From Chara braunii (taxonomy: Eukaryota; Streptophyta; Charophyceae; Charales; Characeae), in contig BFEA01000307.1 of NCBI GenBank assembly GCA_003427395.1, forward strand, positions 642,628-669,686: DNA of 27,059 nucleotides, in the 5' to 3' direction. Below, in pieces: positions 8,803 to 19,024 of the stretch (position 1 is the first letter of the stretch; every line of letters starts with the position of its first letter). Below the pieces are notes generated by a model. The model made no database searches and was not told the origin of the DNA. It saw nothing but the letters and a program-made list of their open reading frames with translations. Made by a program: the position numbers and the translations under genes.

Positions 8803-9309
8803 TTGCTAGCCTTACGTAGCTCATGGGCTCGAAAAGCAAAGTCTAAAGGCAAATTGTTATTTGTTGATGTAGAAATTGCACGAAAACGAGTAGGTGCGTT
8901 GTTGGACCTCGGATCAACAAGGTCCTACATCTCCGAGAAAGTGATCCGCAAGTTGCATATCGGAATGAAGGTGAAAGACTTGTCTCGACCTATTACGTCT
9001 ATGCTAGCGGACAAGAGTACGATCAAAGTCTCACAATATGTTGATCGTATTAAGTGTTAGTTTATAACCAGGGAAGGAAATAAAATTATGCATGAGTTGT
9101 TTTTCCTAGTAGAAAAAAAATTGTCTTTTTATCTCATTCCGAGTATGGATTGGCACGAGGAAGCCAACCCAGATATTGATTTCAAATGCAAGGTTGTGCA
9201 ACTTAATGATGCACAACTTGAAATGAAACCTATTAAGTTATATCATAAGTCTGACTCTGACTCTAGTTTGTCTTTTTATTGTATAAGTTTCCCAACTTTC
9301 GATCGATAG
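8803..9309 (+). pseudogene. Aspartic protease of element A, broken
   Basis: The protease cleaves the polyprotein. Frame 1 shows GALLDLGSTRSYIS (about residues 31-44), the place of the D-S/T-G active site. The middle residue is Leu, an unusual substitution that would be expected to weaken catalysis. The C-terminal hallmark PSMDWHEEANPDIDF follows at about 9142-9186. A TAG at 9058-9060 interrupts the domain, and a TAA at 8800-8802 separates it from the upstream frame-1 linker (8545-8799). Both segments stay in the same frame, so the damage here is by stop codons only. Confidence 0.85.
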
Positions 9310-11966
9310 TTTCAAAGAAAAAATGGGAACAAAAAGTTATGATGGTGTTGGTAAAGAAAGCCGGTGAGTCTTCTTCTTCCTGCCCTCGAACTATTGAAAG
9401 TATTTTTTTTTAGTTTAAGGATCTACAGACTGAACCCACCGGAATCATCGAACGTGCTATCAAGCACACTATTGAAATCATTATGGGTAGCAAGATTCCT
9501 AAGGACCCTATATATCGAATGTCTTTCAGGGAATTTGAGGAATTAAAAAAAGAACTACAGGACCTTATCGACAAGGGATGGATTCGTTCTAGCTCATCTC
9601 CCTATGGTGTATCTGGCTTGTTTGTGCCCAAAAAGGAAGGTGAACTGCGTCTATGTATTGACTATCGAGAGTTGAATGTCGTCACTCTGAAGAATGTCGA
9701 ACCGCTTCCTCGCATTGACGACTTACTTGATCAGCTGCAGGGTTGCAAGTATTTTAGTAAGATTGGTCTGAAATCTAGGTACCATCAGATCGAGATGGAA
9801 CCCGCGGATCAATACAAGACTACATTCCGGACAAGGTATGCCCATTACGAGTTCATGCTAATGCCTTTCGGATTGACAAATGTCCTTGTGACGTTCCAAC
9901 GGTCAATGAATGAATTGTTTCGTCAATAGTTGGATCAGTTTGTTATTGTTTTTCTCGATGATATTCTAGTGTATAAACTGTATAGTAAAACACTAGTGTA
10001 TAAACTGTATAGTAAAACACTAGAAGATCACGAGAAACATTTTCGTCTAGTCTTAGGAAAGTTGCAAGAATGCAACTTCAAGATAAACCCAAAGAAGTCT
10101 GAGTTCGCTAAGTATGAACTCTTATACTTCGGACATATAGTGAACGAACATGGCCTAAGGCCAGAAGAAAAGAAAATATCAGCAATTCGAGATTGACCAC
10201 GGCCTAAGTCTGTAACCGAACTACAATTTTTCCTTGGTTTGGTAAGCTATTATAAAAACTTTGTTAGAAATTTCTCACTGATTGCTGCACCAATGAGAAA
10301 ATTGTTAAAGAAAAGAAGTATCTGGTTGTGGGACAAGGACTGTGAGTCCTCCTTCAAGAAGGTAAAGAATGTTTTGACTCACTATCCTGTTCTGAAAATT
10401 AATGATCCATCACTTCCCTTCATTGTCACTACTGATGTAAGTCAATATGAGATTGGCGCAGTCCTTCAACAAAACAACAGTAAGGGTTATAAACCCATTG
10501 AGTTTATGTCTGCACAATTGTCATAAGAAAAGGTTGCCAACTCCACTTATGAAACAAAATTGTATGTTTTAGCTTGTGCGATGAACACATGGAAGGACTA
10601 CTTGTTAGAGAGACACTTCACTGTGTACTCAGAGCACTCGACACTAAAGTGGATAAAGACACAATCTAAACTCTCTGATAAGCTAGTACGATGGTCTGCA
10701 TTCATTGATACTTTTGATTTTGAGTTGAAAACTATCAAAGGTAAGTCTAATGTGGTTGCAGATGCGTTGTCCAAACGATGTGATTTCTTTGGTACTATTG
10801 TCTCATACTTAGATGTTGGGAATAATGTGAAAGATAAAATTTGTCAAGGATATGCTACTGACCCTATCTGGAAACCTATCATGGATGTCCTTGCGAAAGA
10901 CCCAACTTTACTTTCCAACTATAGAGTAACTGATGATTTGATTTTCTTGCTAGACAAAATTGAACAAAGATTGTGTATTCCCCACAAGGAAGAAATCATA
11001 AGTTTGCTGATTGGGGAATCTCATGACATTGAGGGACATTTTGGTTTCAAAAAAACTTACGCTGAGGTTAGGGAACGTTTTGAATGGAAGGGATTGAAAG
11101 AAGACGTACTAACTTATGTCCGTACATGTCTGGTGTGCCAGAGAAACAAACCTTCGCATGAAAACCCATTTGGTCTTCTGAAACCATTACCGATTCCTAG
11201 CGAACCAGGTGAGTCAATCTCAATTGATTTTATGAGTCTCACCAAAAGCCGCAATGACAACAACCAAGTAATGGTTATTGTGGATCGTTTCTCTAAATAC
11301 GCCATGTTTATTCCCTTACATGCAGAAGCGCGAACTAAACTTGTCATTCAAAAGTTTCAGATGCGATGGGTGATGGAGTATGATTTTCCTGAGCCTATTG
11401 TGTTTGATTGCGATGTCAGGTTCACAAGTATGCCATGGCAAAAACTTATGGAAACATATGGCACACGACTGACCATGTCGTCAGGACGACATCCTGAAAC
11501 GAATGGCCAGACTGAACAAATGAACCGTCTGTGTCTACAACTTTTGCGCATGTATGTGAGACCCGGTCAGATTGATTGGGGCGAGAACTTACCCAAGATC
11601 GCAAATGCATATAACAGTGACATTCATACTGTTACAGGGCGTATGCCTTATGCATTGCATAAAGGTTGGAAACCTAAGCGTCCCATTGATGTGTTGCCAA
11701 GAGACCAGTTTCTTAGGTTACATCCAGGGACCCGGGAATATGCAGTATTGTTTCAAAAAGACATTAAGAAAGTAAAGGAGAATCTGAAGAAAGCTCAGGC
11801 CCAAATGATTGAACAAGCTAACAAGCATCGTCGACCATCTACATTCAAGGAAGGTGATCTAGTCTGGGTCAAGTCCAAAGAGTTTTCATTGGAAGAAGAT
11901 GTGTTTCAAAAACTACTGCCTGTCTATTTTGGACCCTGGAAAATTCCCAAAGTGATTGGGGATTAG
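9310..11966 (+). pseudogene. Reverse transcriptase-RNase H-integrase of element A, broken by stops
   Basis: Everything is in frame 3, with stops at 9411, 9927, 10194 and 10524. [32 protein letters not shown] and the catalytic FLDDIL (Asp codons 9957-9962). A 27-bp tandem duplication at 9966-10019 directly follows the DD motif. RNase H: TTDVSQYEIGAVL, YETKLYVLA and VADALSKR; the usual TDH block reads SEH, so one catalytic Asp may be Glu. Integrase: zinc-finger His codons 11022 and 11037 with CLVC at 11127-11138; catalytic Asp 11226, Asp 11406 and Glu 11514, with exactly 35 residues between the last two (DD35E). The GPY/F-like PVYFGPWKI precedes the stop at 11964. The order RT-RH-IN is that of Ty3/gypsy and not Copia. 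Confidence 0.95.
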
Positions 11967-12291
11967 AGAGACCATCTTATCGTATTGATATTCCCCCTCA
12001 CCTCAAAACGTATCCTGTCTTCACGCGTCCAAACGATTACTCGATGTAGAAGGCAAAAAATTTCCAAACAGACCATCTATGATTCTGTCATTAATGGAAG
12101 GCAGAAAGAAAGTAGATCGGATCATAGAACATAAATTATTTTCTACAGGTGGACGCGGACGACCACAAAAGCAGTTCAAGGTACGTTTCAAGTCTCAGTC
12201 TCCGTCTGAGGACAGATGGTTTAGTAAAAGAAAATTACTTGAAACTGGTCCTGACATTGTGTCTGCTTATGAACGTGGGTTAAGGTCTTAA
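11967..12291 (+). pseudogene. Integrase tail and chromodomain of element A, frameshifted
   Basis: After the frame-3 stop the tail continues in frame 2 (SYRIDIPPHLKTYPVF, about 11975-12022) and then, after a shift near the A6 run at 12055-12060, in frame 1 (12079-12291). The frame-1 part reads VDRIIEHKL, then KQFKVRFKSQSPSEDRW and a C-terminal helix-like KLLETGPDIVSAYE. This is the layout of a chromodomain, which in chromoviruses steers integration by binding modified histone tails. The usual third aromatic and the acidic residues are only partly recognisable, so histone binding is uncertain. Confidence 0.75.
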
Positions 12292-12330
12292 TTATTTCTG
12301 CGATGGAACTCGAAAATGGGTCAGCAGAAA

Positions 12331-13206
12331 TGCAGTAACCCGTGTTCCACAGCAGTCTGGGGCCCCGAAACTGCGCCCAGACGACACATGCCAAACATGG
12401 TTTGTGCCAAGCAATGCAACCACGCACTGCCCCCCATGGAAAGTCAAGGGTCCAAATCAACTGTCAGGTCAAAAATATCGCGCCCATGCCCTTGGTCGGA
12501 TACACTCACTTGTTGTGCGCAGGTACCCAGACAACATCAAAGCCACAAGGAATTTTATTTCAAGCAAATTTGGGCCGTCGTTTGTGTTGGGATCTCGACG
12601 GCTGAGGGATGCAGCACCTAGACCCAGACCCCGCGTCAACGCTACATAAGTGTTGACCTCCTGGCTTTGAGGGATATTCTGTCTTGCGTCAATGTTGACT
12701 TCATGCGTTGACGACGACGCTAGTGCGACGCTGGCTCTACGTTGGCAACTGGGCGAACTACGGCGAGGCTCTGCTGGCTCGGCATGGTGGTTGGCTTGCA
12801 ATTGTCTTCTGGGCATGCTGACGTGGCAGCTGCCACGTATATTATTATTGTTGACGTGGCGAGGCTACGCGACTGATATTGCTGTTCTGTTTCGACAACA
12901 TTCGGGAGGAGATCATGACTGTGAGACGATTGACGTGCCACGTGACACATTGTGATAAAACTTCAAATGCGCGTTCAAATTATTGATTTTTGAGGTGGTG
13001 ATCGAGGAGGGAGCCCGAAGCAGAAGTGGGCATTGTCCTTTATTTTTCTTCTAAATCTAATCTCACTCCTCTCTCCTTCGTCTGTGTATGATTTTCCCAT
13101 CTCATTCTATCTGGACACGATTATGATTATTGATAATCATCAGCAGGTTGATATTCATCTGGGCTTGCATTGTTGACAAATGTCTTCACGATCTGGGTTC
13201 ATTGCA
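12331..13206 (+). repeat. 3' LTR of element A
   Basis: It begins TGCAGTAACCCGTG and ends GGGTTCATTGCA. Compared with the 5' LTR it lacks about 60 bp in the region after GATCATGACT (12911) and some 20 bp near 12725. Bases 12821-12838 form a perfect 18-bp palindrome ACGTGGCAGCTGCCACGT with a TGACGTGG start at 12819; the 5' LTR has the same site with a changed centre. The polypurine tract expected just upstream is weak (GAAAATGGGTCAGCAGAAA, 12312-12330). Confidence 0.93.
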
Positions 13207-13540
13207 TATTTCTCTATTTCTTATGTATTATTTCTCTATTTATTTTTTAAAATTTTTAATTTGCCGCATTTTGAAACTTAGTTTGCTTTTCTGGGTCTCT
13301 CATTTTCCTTGACACATTCTTGACCCCATGGGGGTTAGGGAAATGCTACCGAAAATTCCAAAAAAATAAATAGTATTTCTCTCTTCACATTTTGTTTCCT
13401 TATTTTTTTAATTATTTTCATTTTTTTCTCTCGAAATTTCACTATTTATTTATTTTTCCTTTCGCCTCCCCCCCATGCTTGCTATTTTATTTTCTTGATT
13501 AGGTCACCGACACTCTACCCTAACCACTCAAACTCTGGTG
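13207..13540 (+). other. AT/T-rich flank with third 46-bp motif copy
   Basis: The sequence continues the T-rich context found before element A. Bases 13309-13353 carry a third copy of the 46-bp motif (TTGACCCCATGGGGGTTAGG core and CTACCGAAAATT end). No gene is seen. Confidence 0.55.
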
Positions 13541-13575
13541 AGGGTTTTCTTAGGGTTTTTCTAGGGTTTAGGGTT
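13541..13575 (+). repeat. Telomere-like (TTTAGGG)n tract
   Basis: Four AGGGTTT/AGGGTTC words occur within 35 bases, and CTCTACCCTAACC lies just before (13512-13524). This matches the plant-type telomere unit TTTAGGG with errors. It may be a short interstitial telomeric repeat or a telo-box cluster in the promoter or leader of element B. Confidence 0.55.
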
Positions 13576-13760
13576 CTCTTAACCCCCTTACTTGCCCTTT
13601 CCATTCGGGCACCCTCGACCCGAGCCACCCTTCCCCCTTTGCGGGCGCCCGCGCTCGGCTCACTAGCGCCCCCCGTCGCTTTCTACCACGGACCCCCCCC
13701 TACGCCCTCCGCTCACACGGACCTCTTTTGACCCTCTTCAGTCCGGCCCGTCACCTCCTC

Positions 13761-14520
13761 ATGGCCGACGACGTGTCACAAGCCACTGACGAGGCGATGG
13801 CCTCGGTACCGGGCTCCATATCCGCGCCGGCGGACCAGGGCCATCAACCTCAGGGGGATCTGCACACCCTCCTCACCTCCCTCCTTGCGCCCTTATAGGC
13901 GCAGATGGCGACTCTTGTCGCTGGCCTGCGGCAACTCCACGACGTTGGTCGTCCTTGCTCTCCCCACTCTCTCTCTTCCCCTGGCTCCCAGTCCGGGTCC
14001 CCCGTCATCTGACATGGTGGCCACGATAGTGCTTCCTCCTCCGCTGCTTCCGACCTGGCCATTCTGGTGACTGTCCATGCTCGCGGCCACCACGGGCCAG
14101 ACCTTCCCTCACCCTACGGGCAGATTGCAGCCACCTCTGTTCCTCGATCTCCTCGCCGCCAAAACGATGGCACACCACTCGTCCGCTTGACGGACATTGC
14201 CTTGTTTGACGGTACAGGGATACGTGTGTCTCGGTGGCTGCAGTCTGCCACCCGCACGCTCCAGCTCATGGGCGTCCCACCCGACACGTGGGTGACTCAC
14301 CTCTCCACGCGCCTACGCGGCGGTCCTTTTGACGCCTGGGAGGATTTCTACACTCACTCCCTTCGTGAGGGTCAGACCCCGACCTTCATGGATTTTCAGG
14401 AGTTCCTCGAGGATCGCTTCGGAGCCCGACATGACGTTCTGAGGAAACCCGGGGAGTAGCCCCTGTTCGTTCGCTGAAGCCAGGGACAGCGGCGTCTGTC
14501 ACCCGTCGTGCCCGCCATCA
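13761..14520 (+). pseudogene. gag N-terminal half of element B (second gypsy), broken
   Basis: From an ATG at 13761 (MADDVSQATDEAMAS) frame 3 stays gag-like to 14459, with stops at 13896 (TAG, followed by AQMATLVAGL) and 14010 (TGA). The capsid-like section is IALFDGTGIRVSRWLQSA, then DTWVTHLSTRLRGGPFDAW and DFQEFLEDRFGAR, typical of plant gypsy Gag (target sequence, W-x-x-x-A and FLEDRF blocks). A TAG at 14457 ends this frame. A fragment GTAASVTRRARHQ in a shifted frame (about 14486-14525) may be its continuation. GC content and codon choice are much higher in G/C than in element A, so it is a different family. Confidence 0.75.
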
Positions 14521-15476
14521 GAGGTCCTCAGGGATGCAACAGGGAATCAGGGTTTGAACTTGACTGTCAGGCCCCTTTCAAACTACTAAATATGAAGGTT
14601 CGTCACGAAAGAGAAATAAAATAAAAACATAAAGAGTGTCTAGACCCGCAAATCTGAAGCTTGGCCATTTACACCAGCGAATGGTTCCATAATGCAACCG
14701 AGCAGGGTCGGGTGTAAATGTGCAATTTTCCTTAAGTAGGAACACGAGAGAAACGTTCCTAAACCATAGGGGTGCTTTGATAAACGACCATTGATGAGAA
14801 CTGACCATAATTCCACCGGGTAGGAAAGTTGTCTAACTAGTTAAGCATTCAATAGGCGTTCAAGAGTGTGTTGAATGCAACTATTTCATTTGTTCAAGCC
14901 CATAGTTACCGCTCATTCCAACCTCTTGCATCGCCAATGCTCAACGGAACAGAGAATATGACTGTGAGCATCCTAACAGTGGATGATCGCCCCATACATC
15001 CTGAACAGTGTGATCAATAATCATGGCTCATCGAAACTCAACCTGGTTATGTCGCTGCTGCTGGGCGAAAGAGTGCTTAATTACCCCTCAAACTAGAAAT
15101 TCGAGTCAGGTGGACTGTTCGCCCTCATGTCAAAATCTCGTTGCAAAACGAATCCGAACGGTGAACACCTTGATTTTGTAAATCCTCGGAGTTATATATT
15201 GCCCGATCCTTGATTGATGATGACGAACTGCATCCGCAGTCTTCGATCCATCCCGAAGTCAATAGTGAGAGTGAGGGTCGAAGAAAACTTCAACAAAGGT
15301 CTGCCTTTACGAATGTAGCCAGTAGTGTTCGTTTGTTCCCTCTATGGGGCTGCCATGGAATCCTCCTCCACCCACTGAACTATTCTCTCACTTCTTCCTC
15401 TTTTTCACACACTTCCACACTCTGCCCCCACATTCACTTTGAACTTTGTAGTTCCCACTTGCCATCGGGATTGCAC
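14521..15476. other. Unassigned sequence inside the split gag region
   Basis: No gene or known element is recognised. GGTTTGAACTTG at 14552-14563 echoes the word in the 3234-3453 repeat. Reading frames on both strands are short and lack family features. Confidence 0.35.
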
Positions 15477-15536
15477 AAAGCTCCTCTTTAATGCACAGAG
15501 GTCCTCTTTAATGCACAAAGCTCCTTTTTAATGCAC
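15477..15536 (+). repeat. Three tandem copies of a 20-bp unit
   Basis: AAAGCTCCTCTTTAATGCAC and two variants lie head to tail at 15477, 15497 and 15517. Immediately after comes TAGCTCAGCTGG (15538-15549), a good polymerase III A-box word, but no B-box follows. Confidence 0.75.
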
Positions 15537-15549
15537 CTAGCTCAGCTGG

Positions 15550-16194
15550 TTGTGTCTAGTGCCAGGCATGTGGGAACAAACAACGTGATCTCTCTCTCAC
15601 ACTCTTCTCGCTAGCGTACTAGCACCAGGAGTGAGTGGACAGGGGCTCCCTTAGATCAGTCTTCAATGAAGAGACGAGTACGCCCCTTCCCCAAGAACAT
15701 GAGAATATACATTACTCCGTTCCTGTCATTTGTGCACTGACGAGCAACTGTCCGTGAGAGAGCAAACAGAGAACGAACCTTCAACTAGCACTTAGAAGGA
15801 TACATGGTCATGTCCTTGATTTGCTGCTCCCCTGCGCACTGTCACAAAAATGAGAATAAATCCACAACGGGAACATAGAAAGATACATTGTCATGAAGTG
15901 CACGGGGGTTGTGACCCTTTACTTCAGATGTTAAAAATTGAATGAAACTGCAGCGGGAATATGGAGAGATACTTCTAGGCAGCGCATTGAAAGTTGTTCC
16001 CGCCCACTCTTTTCCTTGCAATGTATCTCTCTCTTTTCCACTCTCCCGTTTCCTTACTCCATTTCACTTTCTCAGCCACATCTACACGATCACACTTCGC
16101 CAGTCAGAACTCGCCATCAGTTCGCTGGTCTGACCTCTAGAGCACCAGAGCGTTTTCACACCCAAGTGGCTGCAATCAGCCAAAGAAATCCGAT
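15550..16194. other. Unassigned, weakly repetitive sequence
   Basis: GAACATAGAAAGATACATTGTCATG (about 15874) has looser relatives near 15797 and 15958 (AGAAGGATACATGGTCATG; GGGAATATGGAGAGATAC), suggesting a decayed repeat of 80-90 bp. No gene is seen. Confidence 0.35.
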
Positions 16195-16280
16195 TGTCTC
16201 TCTCTCCCTCTCACTCTCGTACCTCTCTCTTTCTCACACTCTGTCGCTGCGCAGTTTCTCTTTCTCTCTGTCACTGCGCA

Positions 16281-16372
<92 letters not shown>

Positions 16373-16459
16373 NNNNNNNNNNNNNNNNNNNNNNNNNNNN
16401 NNNNNNNNNNNNNNNNNNNNNNNNNNNNNNNNNNNNNNNNNNNNNNNNNNNNNNNNNNN

Positions 16460-16519
<60 letters not shown>

Positions 16520-16620
16520 CGCCCGCAGTCCCTCTCTCTCGCTACGCAGTTAGTCTCTCTCATTCCCTCTGTCCGCAGTCTCTCTCTTTCGCTCTCTCTC
16601 TCGCTGCCTCTCTCTCACTC
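16195..16620 (+). repeat. (TC)n microsatellite containing an assembly gap
   Basis: Pure CT runs flank 87 unknown bases (16373-16459). Outside the pure part, CTGCGCAGTTTCTC words recur (about 16250-16285), and CGCAGT words also occur on the right (16520-16590), so the array is compound. The long Ser-Leu frame through it is an artefact. The true length is unknown. Confidence 0.9.
16373..16459. other. Gap of 87 N
   Basis: Unknown bases within the (TC)n run; probably a repeat-collapse gap whose size may be nominal. Confidence 0.98.
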
Positions 16621-16790
16621 ACACTTATGAAGGTTCTTTTGCTCACCTGTTGCCAAGGATTAGAGCCAGGAACATGTGATTTTTGAAGTGTTCACCACGC
16701 TGTTACCGTTAAGTCCGCTTACTATTCTGATGATCAGAAAGGCGTGCTTCATCCACAAGGTCTGGATGGAGAAGCAAATACACCGCTGTT

Positions 16791-16794
<4 letters not shown>

Positions 16795-16836
<42 letters not shown>

Positions 16837-16843
16837 TAATAAT
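16795..16843 (+). repeat. (TAA)n microsatellite, left part
   Basis: TAA units with one interruption (AACAAT, 16832) end exactly where the hAT-like element begins. Confidence 0.85.
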
Positions 16844-17576
16844 CAAGGTTGCCGGTGTTCGGGACGGGCCGAACGCCCGAACCCGAACGCCCGAACGTTG
16901 GGGACCCCCTCTCGACATATTCGGCCGTTCGGACGAACGCGGACCCGAAAAAAAAAAAAAAAAAAAAAAAAACAGAATTCCAAAAACTCTGAAACAAATA
17001 TATGTTATGCATAAGAATAAACTAAACAACATTTGTCTCAACTTTACATCCAAATTCTTTACCAAATTTGAAATAAAAATCAACTACTAAAAATAAATAA
17101 TAATGATAAAAATTAGGGGAAAACAAACGAGAATGAAATTATTGAGTGGGCGAGCACGTTGTTGACACCATCGTCTTTGGCGATTTTTCATTTTTTTTTG
17201 GCTATGACAAATGCCATGAAAATTTATATATCTGTAGCTTATATAATAGAGAGTTTACAAATGAAGGAAAAACAAAAAGTCAGAAGTGAGAAAAAACAAA
17301 TTAGCGAGTGGGCAAGCAAGTTTTGACACCACCATCTTTGCCGATTTGTCATGTTTTTTTGGCTAAACCGAATGGCTTCAAAATTAACAGGGAAATACCT
17401 TACATCACAAAGAACTCACACAAAACATTTCAGAAAAAGCTAACAATATTTAGGTGTCAAAATAGTTTTTTGCGGGGTCCGAACCCTTTCAGGTTCGGGC
17501 CCCGTACGGGGACCCGAACGCCCGAACGTTCGGGGGTCAGCTTAGGGGCCTTCGTACGTTCGGCCTGGCAAACCTG
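16844..17576. mobile_element. hAT-like non-autonomous element inside a (TAA)n microsatellite
   Basis: The left end is CAAGGTTGCCGG and the reverse complement of the right end is CAGGTTTGCCAGG, an imperfect terminal inverted repeat starting with CA. The octamer ATAATAAT flanks both sides (16836-16843, 17577-17584), as an 8-bp hAT target duplication would, though the microsatellite makes this match easy by chance. Next to each end are iterated CCCGAACG words (16864-16900, 17511-17534), including an exact 19-bp repeat at 16881-16899 and 17512-17530. Inside are A26-class homopolymer (16948-16972) and AT-rich DNA with a 162-bp imperfect duplication. There is no transposase frame. Confidence 0.6.
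17109..17400 (+). repeat. 162-bp imperfect duplication in the hAT-like element
   Basis: GAGTGGGCGAGCACG...TTGACACCATCGTCTTTGGCGATTTTTCAT at 17144 recurs as GAGTGGGCAAGCAAG...TTGACACCACCATCTTTGCCGATTTGTCAT at 17306. The copies differ at many positions, so the duplication is old. Confidence 0.7.
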
Positions 17577-17634
<58 letters not shown>

Positions 17635-17671
17635 TAATAAAATAAATAAATAATAATAATGATAATTATGC
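17577..17671 (+). repeat. (TAA)n microsatellite, right part
   Basis: TAA/TGA-type triplets continue directly after the hAT-like element, so the element interrupts what was probably one microsatellite. Confidence 0.85.
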
Positions 17672-17732
17672 TCGTTCTCTAGCACCATTCCCACTAGTCC
17701 ACCGCCCGCTGGTTCGCTGATTATCGTATGTT

Positions 17733-17900
17733 GAGTACCGTGTGATGATTACCGTCCGCTGATTGTCTTGCCCTGATTACCTTGTGATGATTACTGCCCG
17801 CTCATTGTCTTACCCTGATTACCGTGTGATGATTACTGCCCGCTGATTGTCTTACCCTGATTACCGTGTAATGATTACTGCCCGCTGATTGTCTTACCCT
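17733..17900 (+). repeat. 42-bp minisatellite, four units
   Basis: Units at 17733, 17775, 17817 and 17859 follow GATTACCGTGTGATGATTAC then TGCCCGCTGATTGTCTTACCCT with few changes. A partial start of a further unit (GATTACC) follows at 17901. Confidence 0.9.
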
Positions 17901-19024
17901 GATTACCACACTTAATGTGATCCCTTTATTGATCATATCCCCTCTTCTTCTCTCTCTCACTCCATGTCGAATGTCCCATCATAGCCTATTAGCCATGACT
18001 ATAGTGATACCCGTTTGCTCGCTGCAGTCACAAATGGGATCCACAACGCTGCGTACCTCTAGTCCGCTGTCCCAGTTGGTGCCACCCTGGTGGGCGACGT
18101 ACACCTTGGGCGTCGTCATCTCCCTAATGCCCGTCTCTCCCTTCTCGCGTGTCCTCCATGCTTGCTTTTCTTCCCTTCCCCGCAGGCGGCGTACGCCATG
18201 CGAGTGGTCATTCGCCCTTGGCGAACTGGGCCCTCCAAGGTAAAAAACTGTTGCTTGTATAGCTGTCAGCGGACAACTTCCTCGCGCTTCCAGCAGAGCC
18301 GACACCCGCACAGGCAGGCCCATGACCGGAAAGGGAGGGGTACTGACCATGCCCAGTACCAACTACTGCCCCGGAACCAGCTGTTGGCCTGGACTACAGA
18401 TCTAGGCCCGGTGAACAGACCTATGCTCCGGTACCAATAGGACCAACAACAGGTCCAACAACGGCCCTTGTGGTCCAAATCCAGCCTTGGTACACTTGCC
18501 ATACTGGCGGGTTCCGCTTGTTGCAGTCCCAGTGCCAATACGGGGTCAGTTCCTAGTTCAATAGTTGTCGCAGCAGCACCGTCCGCTGCAGTCCCGGTAC
18601 CGCAAAACAGCCACTGCAGTCCTCGTACCCCGCTCACCGCACTTTTAATCATAAAAAAAAGAATAAATGTCACTCATACTCAAGGGAATAGGGGTCATAA
18701 GCGGCGTAACAAAATAGCCTAGATTGGGACAAACGTCGGGGGTAATACATAATGTCATAATCAACGGAAAATAAAATAAAAATAAAATATCATTCAAGAT
18801 CGCGGATTTAGAGTTTCTTTCCATCCTTAATTATTTCGACCACGTTCTTAAATTTCTTCATACAGATAAATAGTCTTTCCAATTCGGTCGCGCAAAACCG
18901 ACCGTGCGGAGACCCGCACACACGACAGTGACCGGGTATGGAAGGAATAAAAATAAGCAGAAAATAAGCCGATGGTAGGGGTGTCAAGGGTGGGATAAAT
19001 TAGTATATTCATCTGCATAAAAGT
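17901..19024. other. Unassigned sequence
   Basis: No recognisable gene. Bases 18000-18240 look GC-balanced and could be decayed coding sequence (AAVTNGIHNAAYL then, after a stop, VGATLVGDVHLGRRHLP on the plus strand), but I cannot assign a family. Bases 18290-18630 repeat CAG, CCGGTACC and GGTCCAACAA-like words. From 18640 the DNA is AT-rich with A-runs. Confidence 0.35.

Larger units (their letters stand above)
4732..13206 (+). mobile_element. Element A: full-length, inactive chromodomain Ty3/gypsy retrotransposon
   Basis: Both LTRs (4732-5719 and 12331-13206), a tRNA-Met primer-binding site, gag, protease, reverse transcriptase, RNase H, integrase and a C-terminal chromodomain are present in Ty3/gypsy order on the plus strand. 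LTRs start TG and end CA. The four bases TATT lie on both sides (4728-4731, 13207-13210), a possible target-site duplication, although the flanks are T/A rich so chance is not excluded. The LTRs differ by several indels and substitutions, and every gene carries stops or frameshifts, so the copy is old and cannot move by itself. Confidence 0.95.

Noticed and set aside
15538-15600. Second SINE from the A-box word TAGCTCAGCTGG
   Set aside because: No B-box at tRNA spacing and no tail; a single 12-bp match is not enough.
15938-16630. 230-codon frame with Ser-Leu repeats
   Set aside because: It runs through the (TC)n microsatellite and the N gap; the frame is a composition artefact.
17733-17900. 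Possible CRISPR array
   Set aside because: The 42-bp units are directly adjacent with no unique spacers, in a eukaryotic repeat context; it is a minisatellite.
18266-18673. 135-codon minus-strand frame
   Set aside because: Low-complexity Gly/Ala/Trp/Ser composition over repeated CAG/CCGGTACC words and no recognisable domain.
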